Source: Tabrizicola sp.
Lineage (GTDB): Bacteria > Pseudomonadota > Alphaproteobacteria > Rhodobacterales > Rhodobacteraceae
Direction: 5' to 3'
Assembly: GCF_030373185.1 (NCBI RefSeq)
Contig: NZ_JAUCZH010000007.1
Location: 62,001-126,000, forward strand
Length of the DNA: 64,000 nucleotides
The notes under the pieces are model-generated. The model did no database searches. It saw only the letters and a program-made list of their open reading frames with translations, and was not told where the DNA came from. A program made the translations under genes and the position numbers. Each line of letters opens with the position of its first letter. Within the stretch, counting starts at the first letter, position 1. Shown here piece after piece: positions 1-7,912 of the stretch.

Positions 1-1203
1 GTTATGGTTCCCGCCCTTGGCGAATCCGTGTCCGAGGCGACCGTATCCACCTGGTTCAAGAAACCGGGCGACGCGGTGAAACAGGACGAAATGCTGTGCG
101 AGCTTGAGACCGACAAGGTCTCTGTCGAGGTGCCAAGCCCGGTTTCGGGCGTCCTGGCTGAGATCATCGCCCCCGAAGGCTCGACCGTGGCCGCGAATGC
201 CCGCCTTGCCATCGTGACCGAAGGCGCCGCAGCCGCCGCGCCCGCACCCAAGGCCGAAGCCGCACCGGCACCAGCGCCCGCCCCTGCGGCCAAGGCCGTG
301 GAAGACGCCCCCAGCGCCAAGAAGGCGATGGCCGAAGCGAACCTCACCGCCGACCAGGTGCAAGGCACCGGCCGTGATGGCCGCATCATGAAGGAAGACG
401 TGGCCCGCGCCGTCGCAGGTGCAGCTGGCGCCGAAGCCGCCGCTGCGGCCCCCGCCCCGGCCCCGGCTGCCCTGCCCCGTGCGCCCGTCCCAGCCGACGA
501 CGCCGCGCGTGAGGAACGGGTCAAGATGACCCGCCTGCGCGCCACCATCGCCCGCCGCCTGAAAGACGCGCAAAACACCGCCGCGATGCTCACGACCTAC
601 AACGAGGTCGACATGTCCGGCATCATGTCCTTGCGCAACGAATACAAGGACGCCTTCGAGAAAAAGCACGGCGTCAAGCTTGGCTTCATGTCCTTCTTCG
701 TCAAGGCCTGCACCCATGCCCTGAACGAGGTGCCAGAAGTCAACGCCGAGATCGACGGCCAGGACGTGGTCTACAAGAACTACGTCCACATGGGCGTCGC
801 CGTCGGCACCCCCTCGGGCCTCGTCGTCCCCGTGGTGCGCGATGCCGACCAGATGGGCTTTGCCGCCATCGAAAAGAAGATCGCCGAGCTTGGCCTCCGC
901 GCCCGCGACGGCAAACTGAGCATGGCCGAGATGCAGGGCGGCTCCTTCACCATCTCCAACGGCGGCGTCTACGGCTCGCTGATGTCCTCCCCAATCCTCA
1001 ACCCCCCGCAATCCGGCATCCTCGGCATGCACAAGATCCAGGACCGCCCGGTTGTCGTCGGCGGCCAGATCGTCATCCGCCCGATGATGTACCTCGCCCT
1101 CAGCTACGACCACCGCATCGTGGACGGCAAAGGCGCGGTGACGTTCCTGGTGCGGGTAAAGGAAGCGCTGGAGGATCCGCGTCGGCTGCTGATGGATTTG
1201 TGA
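1..1203 (+). CDS. sucB: 2-oxoglutarate dehydrogenase E2 (dihydrolipoyl succinyltransferase), 5' partial
   Basis: E2 core of the 2-oxoglutarate dehydrogenase complex; transfers the succinyl group from lipoyl-lysine to CoA in the TCA cycle. The frame is open to base 1, and family members have a few residues before the VPALGESV motif, so the true start lies upstream; the ATG at 4 is internal. An N-terminal lipoyl domain carries [11 protein letters not shown] with the lipoylated lysine. Then come an Ala/Pro-rich linker, an E3-binding domain (around [11 protein letters not shown] and [13 protein letters not shown]) and the acyltransferase domain ending in SYDHRIVDG, with the catalytic HxxxD. lpdA, the E3 partner, lies 1.5 kb downstream on the same strand. 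The [14 protein letters not shown] start of the lipoyl domain favours the succinyl- over the acetyltransferase. Confidence 0.96.
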   Translation, partial: VMVPALGESVSEATVSTWFKKPGDAVKQDEMLCELETDKVSVEVPSPVSGVLAEIIAPEGSTVAANARLAIVTEGAAAAAPAPKAEAAPAPAPAPAAKAVEDAPSAKKAMAEANLTADQVQGTGRDGRIMKEDVARAVAGAAGAEAAAAAPAPAPAALPRAPVPADDAAREERVKMTRLRATIARRLKDAQNTAAMLTTYNEVDMSGIMSLRNEYKDAFEKKHGVKLGFMSFFVKACTHALNEVPEVNAEIDGQDVVYKNYVHMGVAVGTPSGLVVPVVRDADQMGFAAIEKKIAELGLRARDGKLSMAEMQGGSFTISNGGVYGSLMSSPILNPPQSGILGMHKIQDRPVVVGGQIVIRPMMYLALSYDHRIVDGKGAVTFLVRVKEALEDPRRLLMDL

Positions 1204-1211
1204 GGGGGAGT

Positions 1212-1259
1212 CGGGGCACGCCCCGACCTACGTCAATGCGTAGGGCGGGGCGTGCCCCG
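1212..1259. repeat. Long GC-rich inverted repeat after sucB
   Basis: A 21-base left arm (1212-1232, beginning CGGGGCACGCCCCG and ending ACCTACG) pairs with 1239-1259 with one mismatch around a 6-base loop. Each arm also contains a smaller palindrome (CGGGGC/GCCCCG). There is no T-tract, so it may stabilise the sucB 3' end or be a REP-like element rather than a classical terminator. Confidence 0.75.
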
Positions 1260-1288
1260 CCGCTTTCCTGATGTGAAAGGGAGTTGAA

Positions 1289-1729
1289 TTGGACCTCAAA
1301 GACTTCATCAAGGAAACAGTTATTGGCCTGGTCGAAGCGACCCAAGAACTGCAGGAGCAATTCGAGAAGGACGGCGTAATCATAAACCCGCCGGTGTCTC
1401 TGCAAGAGCGCGACCTCTATGAACACTCCGACATCCGGCACCGCTATCGCAGAGTTGAAGTTATTGAGTTTGATGTCGCCGTAACTGCTTCATCGGAAAG
1501 CACAGGTGGCGGAAAAGCCGGATTGAAAGTCTTAGCCTTTGAAGCTGGCGCTGATGGTCGACACACGCGTCAAAATGAACAAGTTAGTCGCGTAAAATTT
1601 TCGGTCCCACTCGTGCTCTCTCCAGCGTCAATAGAGGGCGAAAACAAGGAAGCGGCAAAGAAAGCTGCTGAAGATCAGTCTGCTCGCATGCGGAACCCGG
1701 GCCGTGGTGACAGTTGGTTAAGACGCTGA
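1289..1729 (+). CDS. Hypothetical protein resembling the trypco2 domain family
   Basis: 146 residues, no signal peptide or membrane segment. The N-terminus (MDLKDFIKETVIGLVEATQ) is a predicted helix. The second half alternates beta-strand-like stretches (VIEFDVAVTAS, GLKVLAF, VSRVKFSVPLVLS), the layout of the trypsin-co-occurring domain 2 family, to which I assign it tentatively. The start is TTG at 1289, set by the Shine-Dalgarno-like AAAGGGAG at 1276-1283. Base composition is more AT-rich than in its neighbours, and its place between sucB and lpdA suggests a later insertion into the operon. Function unknown. Confidence 0.7.
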   Translation: MDLKDFIKETVIGLVEATQELQEQFEKDGVIINPPVSLQERDLYEHSDIRHRYRRVEVIEFDVAVTASSESTGGGKAGLKVLAFEAGADGRHTRQNEQVSRVKFSVPLVLSPASIEGENKEAAKKAAEDQSARMRNPGRGDSWLRR

Positions 1730-1769
1730 CACGATCCGCAAAATCAGCAACCCCCACCCCGGACCCCAA

Positions 1770-2243
1770 ATGACCCACCCCACCCCCACCGCCGCGACAC
1801 GCGCCTCCTCTCCCCCTCGTGGGGAAGGGATGGGGGCGGGGGGCCTCGCGCTGGCCTTTACCCTCGCCCTCACCACCCCCGCCCTCGCCCAGATCATCCC
1901 CACCGGCACCCCCGCCGCCGATATTCTCCTGTCGCAAGCCATAACCGAACAGCGCGTCTTCCTGACCTGCTCATCGCTCGACAGCCTTTCCCACCCCCTG
2001 ATCACCCAGGGCTGGCAGGCCGACGCCGCCGCCGCCATCGCCACCCTGACCGCCAACAACGTCGCGCCCGAGGCCATTGCCGCCTTCACCGAGGCCGCCC
2101 GCCCCGAAAACCTCCTGCCCGCCGACGACACCCCGTTCGCGGATGTCAGGCAGTTCTGCGACGCCCATCCCGATTGGCAAACAACGCTTTACCAGTTCGG
2201 CTTCACCCTCCTTGATCGGACCCTGCCAAAGGCCTTCGAATGA
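1770..2243 (+). CDS. Hypothetical secreted protein
   Basis: Up to 157 residues. A hydrophobic stretch GGLALAFTLALTTPALAQ ends in an A-L-A signal-peptidase-like site, so the mature protein is probably periplasmic, about 115 residues, with two cysteines. The first 20 residues before the second Met look like translated intergenic sequence (low-complexity, Pro-rich), so the ATG at 1830 is an alternative start; neither has a well-placed ribosome site. The stop overlaps the start of the next gene by ATGA, indicating translational coupling to the MAPEG protein. No family recognised. Confidence 0.6.
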   Translation: MTHPTPTAATRASSPPRGEGMGAGGLALAFTLALTTPALAQIIPTGTPAADILLSQAITEQRVFLTCSSLDSLSHPLITQGWQADAAAAIATLTANNVAPEAIAAFTEAARPENLLPADDTPFADVRQFCDAHPDWQTTLYQFGFTLLDRTLPKAFE

Positions 2244-2635
2244 CCCCCGAACTCAGCGCCCTCGCCCTCGCCGGTCTGCTGCAGGCCGTGCAATTCGTCC
2301 TTTTCGCCACACCCGCGAACATCGAGCTTGGCGTCGGCTACACCTCCGGCCCCCGCGACCGCCCGCCGTCACGGCAGCTTTCCCCCCTCACCGGCCGCCT
2401 GCAACGCGCGATGAACAACCATTTCGAAGGGCTGATCCTCTTTACCCTCGCGGTCGTCGTCGTGACCCTCGGCAACCAGTCCACCCAAGTCACCCAAATC
2501 GCCGCCTGGGCCTATCTTGGCGCGCGCGTCCTTTACGTCCCCGCCTATGCCCTCGGCCTGCGCCCTTGGCGTACCGCAATCTGGACAGTAGGCTTTTTCG
2601 CGACTCTGACGATGATCATCGCGGCGCTTGTCTGA
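2240..2635 (+). CDS. MAPEG family membrane protein
   Basis: 131 residues, about four membrane segments: roughly 5-23, a region ending FEGLILFTLAVVVVTL, then AAWAYLGARVLYVPAYALG and the C-terminal WTVGFFATLTMIIAAL. The motif RLQRAMNNHFEGL followed by ARVLYVPAY is characteristic of the MAPEG superfamily (membrane-associated eicosanoid/glutathione metabolism). Bacterial members are mostly uncharacterised, and glutathione transferase activity cannot be inferred from the sequence. The start overlaps the preceding stop by four bases. Confidence 0.88.
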   Translation: MTPELSALALAGLLQAVQFVLFATPANIELGVGYTSGPRDRPPSRQLSPLTGRLQRAMNNHFEGLILFTLAVVVVTLGNQSTQVTQIAAWAYLGARVLYVPAYALGLRPWRTAIWTVGFFATLTMIIAALV

Positions 2636-2730
2636 CGTCCTTGACGCCCCGCGCGTAGAGACGGAAGCAAGACGCCAGCAAGACGGAATGAAGATCGCCG
2701 GAACCCGGCAAATGTTAAGGAAAACGACCC

Positions 2731-4119
2731 ATGGCAAGCTTTGACGTGATCTATATCGGCGCCGGCCCCGGCGGCTATGTCTCGGCCATCCGCGCCGCGC
2801 AACTGGGGCTGAAGGTCGCCGTTGTCGAGGGGCGCGAGACGCTGGGCGGCACCTGCCTCAACGTCGGCTGCATCCCGTCAAAGGCACTATTGCACGCGAC
2901 CCACCTTCTCCACGAAACCCATGAAAACTTTGCGAAAATGGGCCTGATCGGGGCTTCGCCCAAGGTCGATTGGGCCAAGATGCTTGGCTACAAGGATGAT
3001 GTCGTCGGCCAGAATACCAAGGGGATCGAGTTCCTGTTCAAGAAGAACAAGGTTACCTGGATCAAGGGCTGGGGCAGCATTTCCGCGCCCGGTCAGGTCA
3101 AGGTCGGCGATGAGGTTCACGAGACGAAAAACATCGTGATCGCAACGGGTTCCGAGGCTTCCAGCCTCCCCGGTGTCACCGTCGACGAAAAGACCGTGAT
3201 CACCTCCACCGGCGCCCTGACCCTGCCAAAAATCCCGAAAACCATGGTCGTGATCGGCGCAGGCGTCATCGGGCTTGAAATGGGCTCCGTCTACGCCCGG
3301 CTTGGCACCGAGGTGACCGTCATCGAATACCTTGACGCCATTACCCCCGGCATGGACGCCGACCTTGCCAAGACTTTCCAGCGCATCCTGTCAAAACAAG
3401 GGCTCAAGTTCATTCTTGGTGCCGCTGTCCAGGGCGTCACGACGGGCAAGAAGGGGGCGACCGTCGCTTACAAACTGCGCAAGACCGACGCTGAGGCCAG
3501 CCTTGAGGCCGAGGTTGTACTGGTCGCCACGGGACGCAAACCATATACCTCTGGCCTCGGGCTGGAGGCTTTGGGGGTTGAGATGCTGCCGCGCGGCCAG
3601 ATCAAGACCGACGCGCATTTCCAGACCAATATCAAGGGGATATACGCTATCGGAGACGCCATTGTCGGCCCGATGCTTGCGCACAAGGCCGAAGACGACG
3701 GCATGGCCGTTGCAGAAATTCTCGCTGGCAAGCACGGGCACGTTAACTATGGGTTAGTCCCTGGCGTGATATATACAACCCCCGAGGTGGCCAATGTGGG
3801 GAAAACCGAAGAACAACTGAAAGAAGAAGGCATCGCCTACAAGGCAGGCAAGTTTCCCTTCATGGGCAACGCCCGCGCCAAGGCGGTGTTTCAGGGCGAC
3901 GGCTTCGTCAAGATTCTCGCCGATGCCAGTACCGACCGCATTCTGGGCGCACACATCATCGGCCCGATGGCCGGAGACCTGATCCACGAGATTTGCGTTG
4001 CAATGGAATTTGGCGCGTCAGCGCAGGATGTGGCGCTGACATCCCACGCGCATCCGACCTATTCCGAGGCCGTGCGCGAAGCAGCCCTGGCCTGCGGTGA
4101 CGGCGCGATCCACGCCTGA
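2731..4119 (+). CDS. lpdA: Dihydrolipoyl dehydrogenase (E3)
   Basis: Flavoprotein that reoxidises dihydrolipoamide in 2-oxo-acid dehydrogenase complexes, producing NADH. 462 residues, the normal length. The FAD-binding motif [11 protein letters not shown] is near residue 8, the redox disulfide [13 protein letters not shown] near residue 40, the NAD-binding motif [14 protein letters not shown] near residue 175, AIGDA near 305, and the dimer-interface catalytic HAHPTYSEA near the C-terminus. All key residues are present. AAGGAAAA lies 7 bases before the ATG. With sucB upstream it is most likely the E3 of the 2-oxoglutarate dehydrogenase, and it may be shared with other complexes. Confidence 0.97.
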   Translation: MASFDVIYIGAGPGGYVSAIRAAQLGLKVAVVEGRETLGGTCLNVGCIPSKALLHATHLLHETHENFAKMGLIGASPKVDWAKMLGYKDDVVGQNTKGIEFLFKKNKVTWIKGWGSISAPGQVKVGDEVHETKNIVIATGSEASSLPGVTVDEKTVITSTGALTLPKIPKTMVVIGAGVIGLEMGSVYARLGTEVTVIEYLDAITPGMDADLAKTFQRILSKQGLKFILGAAVQGVTTGKKGATVAYKLRKTDAEASLEAEVVLVATGRKPYTSGLGLEALGVEMLPRGQIKTDAHFQTNIKGIYAIGDAIVGPMLAHKAEDDGMAVAEILAGKHGHVNYGLVPGVIYTTPEVANVGKTEEQLKEEGIAYKAGKFPFMGNARAKAVFQGDGFVKILADASTDRILGAHIIGPMAGDLIHEICVAMEFGASAQDVALTSHAHPTYSEAVREAALACGDGAIHA

Positions 4120-4130
4120 AACTGGACCAG

Positions 4131-4161
4131 CCCCAAGAATCTTCGATGAAAATTCTTGGGG
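4131..4161. terminator. Hairpin terminator between convergent lpdA and pirin genes
   Basis: CCCCAAGAAT (4131-4140) pairs perfectly with ATTCTTGGGG (4152-4161) around an 11-base loop, 12 bases after the lpdA stop and before the convergent pirin gene. There is no long T-tract; it probably works in both directions. Confidence 0.7.
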
Positions 4162-4189
4162 CCGCCTGACGGAATCGTGCGAGCCCCGG

Positions 4190-5101
4190 TCAGTGTGCGG
4201 GCTTGATGAATGTCCCGTTGCGCAGTTCCGCAAAGGCCTGCCGCAGTTCGGCTTCCGAGTTCATCACGATCGGCCCAGCCCACGCGACCGGCTCTTCTAT
4301 CGGCGCGCCTGAAATCAGTAGAAACCGCACCCCATCCGGCCCCGCCTTCACTGTGACTTCATCTCCCGCACCAAAGCGCACCAGCGTCCGGTTGCCCGAA
4401 AGGTCGCGAATATTGACCTCTTGTCCCCGCACTTCCTTTTCCAACAGCACGCCTTCGGGCCGGGCAGCGTCACGGAAATTTCCAGCACCTTCAAACACAT
4501 AAGCAAAGGCCCTGCGCCGCGTATCCACCTTGAAGACCTTCTGCTTCCCCGCTGGCACAAAGATATCCAGATACTGCGGATCGGCTGCAATCCCCTCGAC
4601 CGGGCTTTTCACCCCACGATAATCGCCGATGACCACGCGGATGCTGGTGCCGTCATCCTCGAACCGCTCGGGCAGTTCCTGGCCCGGAATATCCTGATAG
4701 CGCGGATCGGTCATCTTGAGAGCGCGCGGCAGGTTGCCCCACAATTGGAACCCATGCATCCGTCCCATCGCATCGCCCTTCGGCATTTCCTGATGCAGGA
4801 TACCCCGCCCGGCGGTCATCAATTGCAGCGAGCCCGGCCCAAGGATGCCCCGGTTGCCAAGCGAATCGCCATGTTCGACCGTGCCGGCAAGGACATAGGT
4901 GATCGTCTCGATCCCGCGGTGGGGGTGCCACGGAAACCCCGCCATGTAATCGCGCGGGCGATCCCCCCGGAAATCGTCAAACAAAAGGAACGGGTCTGCC
5001 TCGGTCGGATCCTGAAACCCGAAGGCGCGGTGCAGATGAACGCCGGCGCCCTCGACATGGGGCTGCGCGCGGCGGGTCTCGATCACGGGGCGAATGGACA
5101 T
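4190..5101 (-). CDS. Pirin family protein
   Basis: 303 residues from the ATG at 5101, which has AGGAGA six bases upstream; the reading frame extends further 5' but that part is not family-like. The pirin N-terminal cupin carries the metal-binding cluster FPWHPHRGIETITYVLAG followed by GDSLGNRGILGPGSLQLMTAGRGILHQEM; the C-terminal pirin_C domain follows (YLDIFVPAGKQ to FLLISGAPIEEPVAWAGPIVMN). Members bind Fe(II) and some have quercetinase activity or act as redox-sensitive regulators; the role here is unknown. Monocistronic, convergent with lpdA. Confidence 0.93.
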   Translation of the reverse strand: MSIRPVIETRRAQPHVEGAGVHLHRAFGFQDPTEADPFLLFDDFRGDRPRDYMAGFPWHPHRGIETITYVLAGTVEHGDSLGNRGILGPGSLQLMTAGRGILHQEMPKGDAMGRMHGFQLWGNLPRALKMTDPRYQDIPGQELPERFEDDGTSIRVVIGDYRGVKSPVEGIAADPQYLDIFVPAGKQKVFKVDTRRRAFAYVFEGAGNFRDAARPEGVLLEKEVRGQEVNIRDLSGNRTLVRFGAGDEVTVKAGPDGVRFLLISGAPIEEPVAWAGPIVMNSEAELRQAFAELRNGTFIKPAH

Positions 5102-5237
5102 GGGCTGTCTCCTGAATTGCTGTTGCCGCAGAAGATGGGGGCAAGAGAGCGAGCCGCCAAGGCGCGTTTCCGGGCGGTCCCTGTGCAAAAATGCACGAAG
5201 CCCTTACCCGGCCGCTCCGCTTTGTCTGGCAGGATGC

Positions 5238-5600
5238 TTAAAACAAGCCAAGAATCGTCGGCGCCAGCCCTGACTGCGCAAGAAACACGCCCAGGACAAG
5301 ACCGCCGGGCAGGCTGGCCAGCAAAGCAAGCGGTTTGCGGGCCGCAGGATAAGACACCGCTGCGGGCCGCACCCCACCTGGGAAGACGCGGGCGAACAGC
5401 CTGTCTAGCAGCCCATCGAACAGGAAAAACAACAGCACTGCTCCGCCGCAAATCACTAGAAGCATCAGGGCAAATAGCCAGGCTCCGTCCAGGACAAGCC
5501 CTGCAAGGCCGTTGGCGGCCAAGCCCAGAAGCACGCCAATCACGACCAGAAAGGCCGCGTTGATCCAATCACCTATTCCCATGCTGCGCCTTGCGCTCAT
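5238..5600 (-). CDS. Small hypothetical membrane protein
   Basis: 120 residues from the ATG at 5600 (MSARRSMGIGDW), with a GGGG about 12 bases upstream; an alternative start six codons in (5582) is possible. The frame upstream reads as untranslated sequence. Three predicted membrane helices: AAFLVVIGVLLGLAANGLAG, LFALMLLVICGGAVLLFFLF and LALLASLPGGLVLGVFLAQS, with a basic loop RLFARVFPGGVRPA between the last two. No family recognised. Confidence 0.65.
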   Translation of the reverse strand: MSARRSMGIGDWINAAFLVVIGVLLGLAANGLAGLVLDGAWLFALMLLVICGGAVLLFFLFDGLLDRLFARVFPGGVRPAAVSYPAARKPLALLASLPGGLVLGVFLAQSGLAPTILGLF

Positions 5601-5788
5601 GCGATCATACCCCAAGTCTGCGCCACGTCGTTTGTCTTCATGTGTGCCAGGATAACAGGCTTCCCCCGCTTTGCCAGCGCCGACGGACCGGACAAGGCAA
5701 GGCCTGCGGGCATTCCTATACAAACCCCTAACGCCCGCAACCAACCCATTGATTTCACTTACCCCACCGCCTTTGTCCACAGTGGACA

Positions 5789-6439
5789 CTATCCCGCCAG
5801 ATGCCGCAGCCCTTGCGTGACATCCGTCCGTACAGCCAGCCTCAGGCCGGGTTCATCTCCTGCCTTGAGCGCGGCCAGGATCATCCGATGGTGCTGCGGT
5901 GGCTCCCTCCGTTTCACCCTCGCATAGACAGCCCGCATCGTGGGGCCAAGTTGCAGCCAGACTGTTTCACACATTGCCAACATCGCCGGGGTCTGGGCGC
6001 GCAGGTAAAGCGTGCGGTGAAACTCAAGGTTGGTGCGGACATAACCGACGGCATCCCCCTTCACCGCGGCCTCGCCGTTCAGCATGTTGATCGCGGCAAG
6101 CCGTTCGATCAGCGCAAAATGGGCGCGCGGCAAGGCGCGGGCGGCCATCTCCGGTTCCAGTAGGGCGCGGATCGCGGCAAGTTCCTCGATCCGTTCGGGC
6201 GTCAGTTCAGGGGTGGAGATCCGGCCCGAAGACGACAGCGTCAGCGCGCCCTCAGCCACCAGCCGCCGCACCGCTTCACGCGCGGGGGTCATCGACACGC
6301 CATAGGTCTTGCCAAGCCCGCGCAGGGTCAGTGACTGGCCGGGGTCCATCTCGCCATGCATGACCTGCTGGCGCAGCGACCGGTAAAGCCGCTCATGCGC
6401 TGCGGCGTTGGGGTCGGTGGGGCGGGGCGTGATCGGCAT
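5789..6439 (-). CDS. GntR family transcriptional regulator, FadR/FCD subfamily
   Basis: 216 residues. The N-terminal winged helix-turn-helix (about 15-75) contains LRGLGKTYGVSMTPAREAVRRLVAEG, the GntR recognition region. The C-terminal all-helical FCD domain (about 85-210) has the signature ELAAIRALLEPEMAARAL and NLEFHRTLY, whose His/Asp positions usually bind a metal and a carboxylate ligand. The neighbours do not reveal a target; the small membrane gene lies 189 bases downstream on the same strand. Confidence 0.92.
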   Translation of the reverse strand: MPITPRPTDPNAAAHERLYRSLRQQVMHGEMDPGQSLTLRGLGKTYGVSMTPAREAVRRLVAEGALTLSSSGRISTPELTPERIEELAAIRALLEPEMAARALPRAHFALIERLAAINMLNGEAAVKGDAVGYVRTNLEFHRTLYLRAQTPAMLAMCETVWLQLGPTMRAVYARVKRREPPQHHRMILAALKAGDEPGLRLAVRTDVTQGLRHLAG

Positions 6440-6472
6440 GGGGCCAAGGGAAACACCCCCGGCGTCTGGGGG

Positions 6473-7165
6473 TCAATCCTGAAAGCGCATCCGGTGCAGC
6501 GCCTGCCCATGGCCGTGCAGCCAGTTCCGTTCAGCCTGCCAGCCGGGATAGATGCGGCTGACCACCGCCCAATAGGCGGGGGAATGGTTCATCTCTACCA
6601 GATGCGCCACCTCATGCGCGGCTACATAATCCAGTACCGACGCCGGGGCCATGATCAGCCGCCACGAATACATCAGGCGGCCATGAGGCGAACAAGACCC
6701 CCAGCGCGACCGGGTGTCCCGCAAGGCAAGGCTGGAATAGCTTCGCCCCACCAACCCCGCATAATGGGAGGAGGCGCGGGCCAGCCGGTCACGCGCCAGC
6801 ACCTTCAGCCATGCCGCCACCCGCGCGCCAGCCGAGGCAGGGTCACCCGGCACCAGAAGCTGATCGCCCTCGGCCCGGATCGCCCGCCCGGTTCCAGGGG
6901 CCAGCAGCATCTCGCGCCCTTCCACCGGGACCAGCGACCCGATGCCTATGGATCGGACGGCAGAATCAGGCATCGCCTCCAGCGTTTCGCGCAGCCAGCC
7001 CTCGTGACCGCGCAGGAAAGCCATCGCCTCTCCCTCACGCGCACGCAGCGGCATGGAGAGCGTGACCTTGCCATCCAGCCGCGAAACCCGCAGCGAGAAT
7101 CGCCGCGCCGATGCCACGCGTTTCAGATGCACCTCAACCGGCGGCGAGCCTGGCAGAACCGGCAT
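6473..7165 (-). CDS. YgjP/DUF45-type zinc metallopeptidase
   Basis: 230 residues from the ATG at 7165, preceded by AAGGGG five bases away; the longer open frame is not supported. The C-terminal half carries the zincin motif AAHEVAHLVEMNHSPAYW (HExxH plus downstream His), preceded by SRWGSCSPHGRLMYSWRL, the hallmark of the M48-related YgjP family (WGSC, LxxNWRL-like). Likely a soluble cytoplasmic metalloprotease; substrates unknown. It ends 33 bases before the GntR gene on the same strand, so the two may be co-transcribed. Confidence 0.9.
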   Translation of the reverse strand: MPVLPGSPPVEVHLKRVASARRFSLRVSRLDGKVTLSMPLRAREGEAMAFLRGHEGWLRETLEAMPDSAVRSIGIGSLVPVEGREMLLAPGTGRAIRAEGDQLLVPGDPASAGARVAAWLKVLARDRLARASSHYAGLVGRSYSSLALRDTRSRWGSCSPHGRLMYSWRLIMAPASVLDYVAAHEVAHLVEMNHSPAYWAVVSRIYPGWQAERNWLHGHGQALHRMRFQD

Positions 7166-7287
7166 GAAAACCCCTTGATCTTTCGCCCGAGAATAGCCAT
7201 CTGCGGCGCTGCACGAAAGGCTTTGACAGTCGCCCGCGCCTGTGGCAAGCGACCTTTTTCCGTTACCCACCACCCGAAGGGATGACC

Positions 7288-7623
7288 ATGCCCAAAGCAG
7301 AATGGGGCACGAAGCGTATCTGCCCGACGACAGGCAAGCGCTTTTACGACCTGAACCGCAGCCCGATCGTCAGCCCCTACACGGGCGAGGTCGTGGATAT
7401 CGAATCTGTCCGCCGCAAGATGGCCGCCTCGGTCATTTCGCGCGCGGTTCCCGAAAAGGACGAAGATGTCCTGGTCGAGGATCTGGAAGCCGAAGACGAT
7501 CTCCTGGCGGATGCCGTCGCTGACGACACCGAACTGGACGATGATCTTCTGGAAGACGACGCCGACGACAACGTTTCGCTGGACGATCTGGCGGATGTCG
7601 CAGGCGACGAGGAAGAGGTCTGA
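7288..7623 (+). CDS. TIGR02300 / FYDLN-acid domain protein
   Basis: 111 residues. A short conserved N-terminus (AEWGTKRICPTTGKRFYDLN then PIVSPYTGEV) with a CP..GKRFYDLN zinc-ribbon-like element is followed by a very acidic Asp/Glu-rich tail (about 55-111). The family is widespread in alphaproteobacteria, without known function. I place the start at 7288 because GAAGGG sits six bases before it; the ATG two codons upstream would overlap that site. Confidence 0.92.
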   Translation: MPKAEWGTKRICPTTGKRFYDLNRSPIVSPYTGEVVDIESVRRKMAASVISRAVPEKDEDVLVEDLEAEDDLLADAVADDTELDDDLLEDDADDNVSLDDLADVAGDEEEV

Positions 7624-7730
7624 GGCAGGCCGCCGGGACCAGCGCGGGGGAATGAAAAATCCCCTTGCACCCCCCGGCGACCTAACCTACATACCCGGCA
7701 TCGCGGCGGCAACGTCGTGGTTTCTCCGGT

Positions 7731-7806
<76 letters not shown>

Positions 7807-7824
7807 AAGAGAAACTGATGAAAG

Positions 7825-7849
7825 AAGGGCGGTTCTGACCGCCCTTTTT
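7825..7849 (+). terminator. Rho-independent terminator of tRNA-Ala
   Basis: AAGGGCGGT (7825-7833), a 4-base loop TCTG and ACCGCCCTT (7838-7846), followed by further Ts to 7849. It starts 19 bases after the tRNA. Confidence 0.9.
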
Positions 7850-7912
7850 CATTTTGCGCCACGCGCTTGCACATTCAGGGGGCAGCCTTGTCCAGACAGT
7901 CAGGCCCCATGA

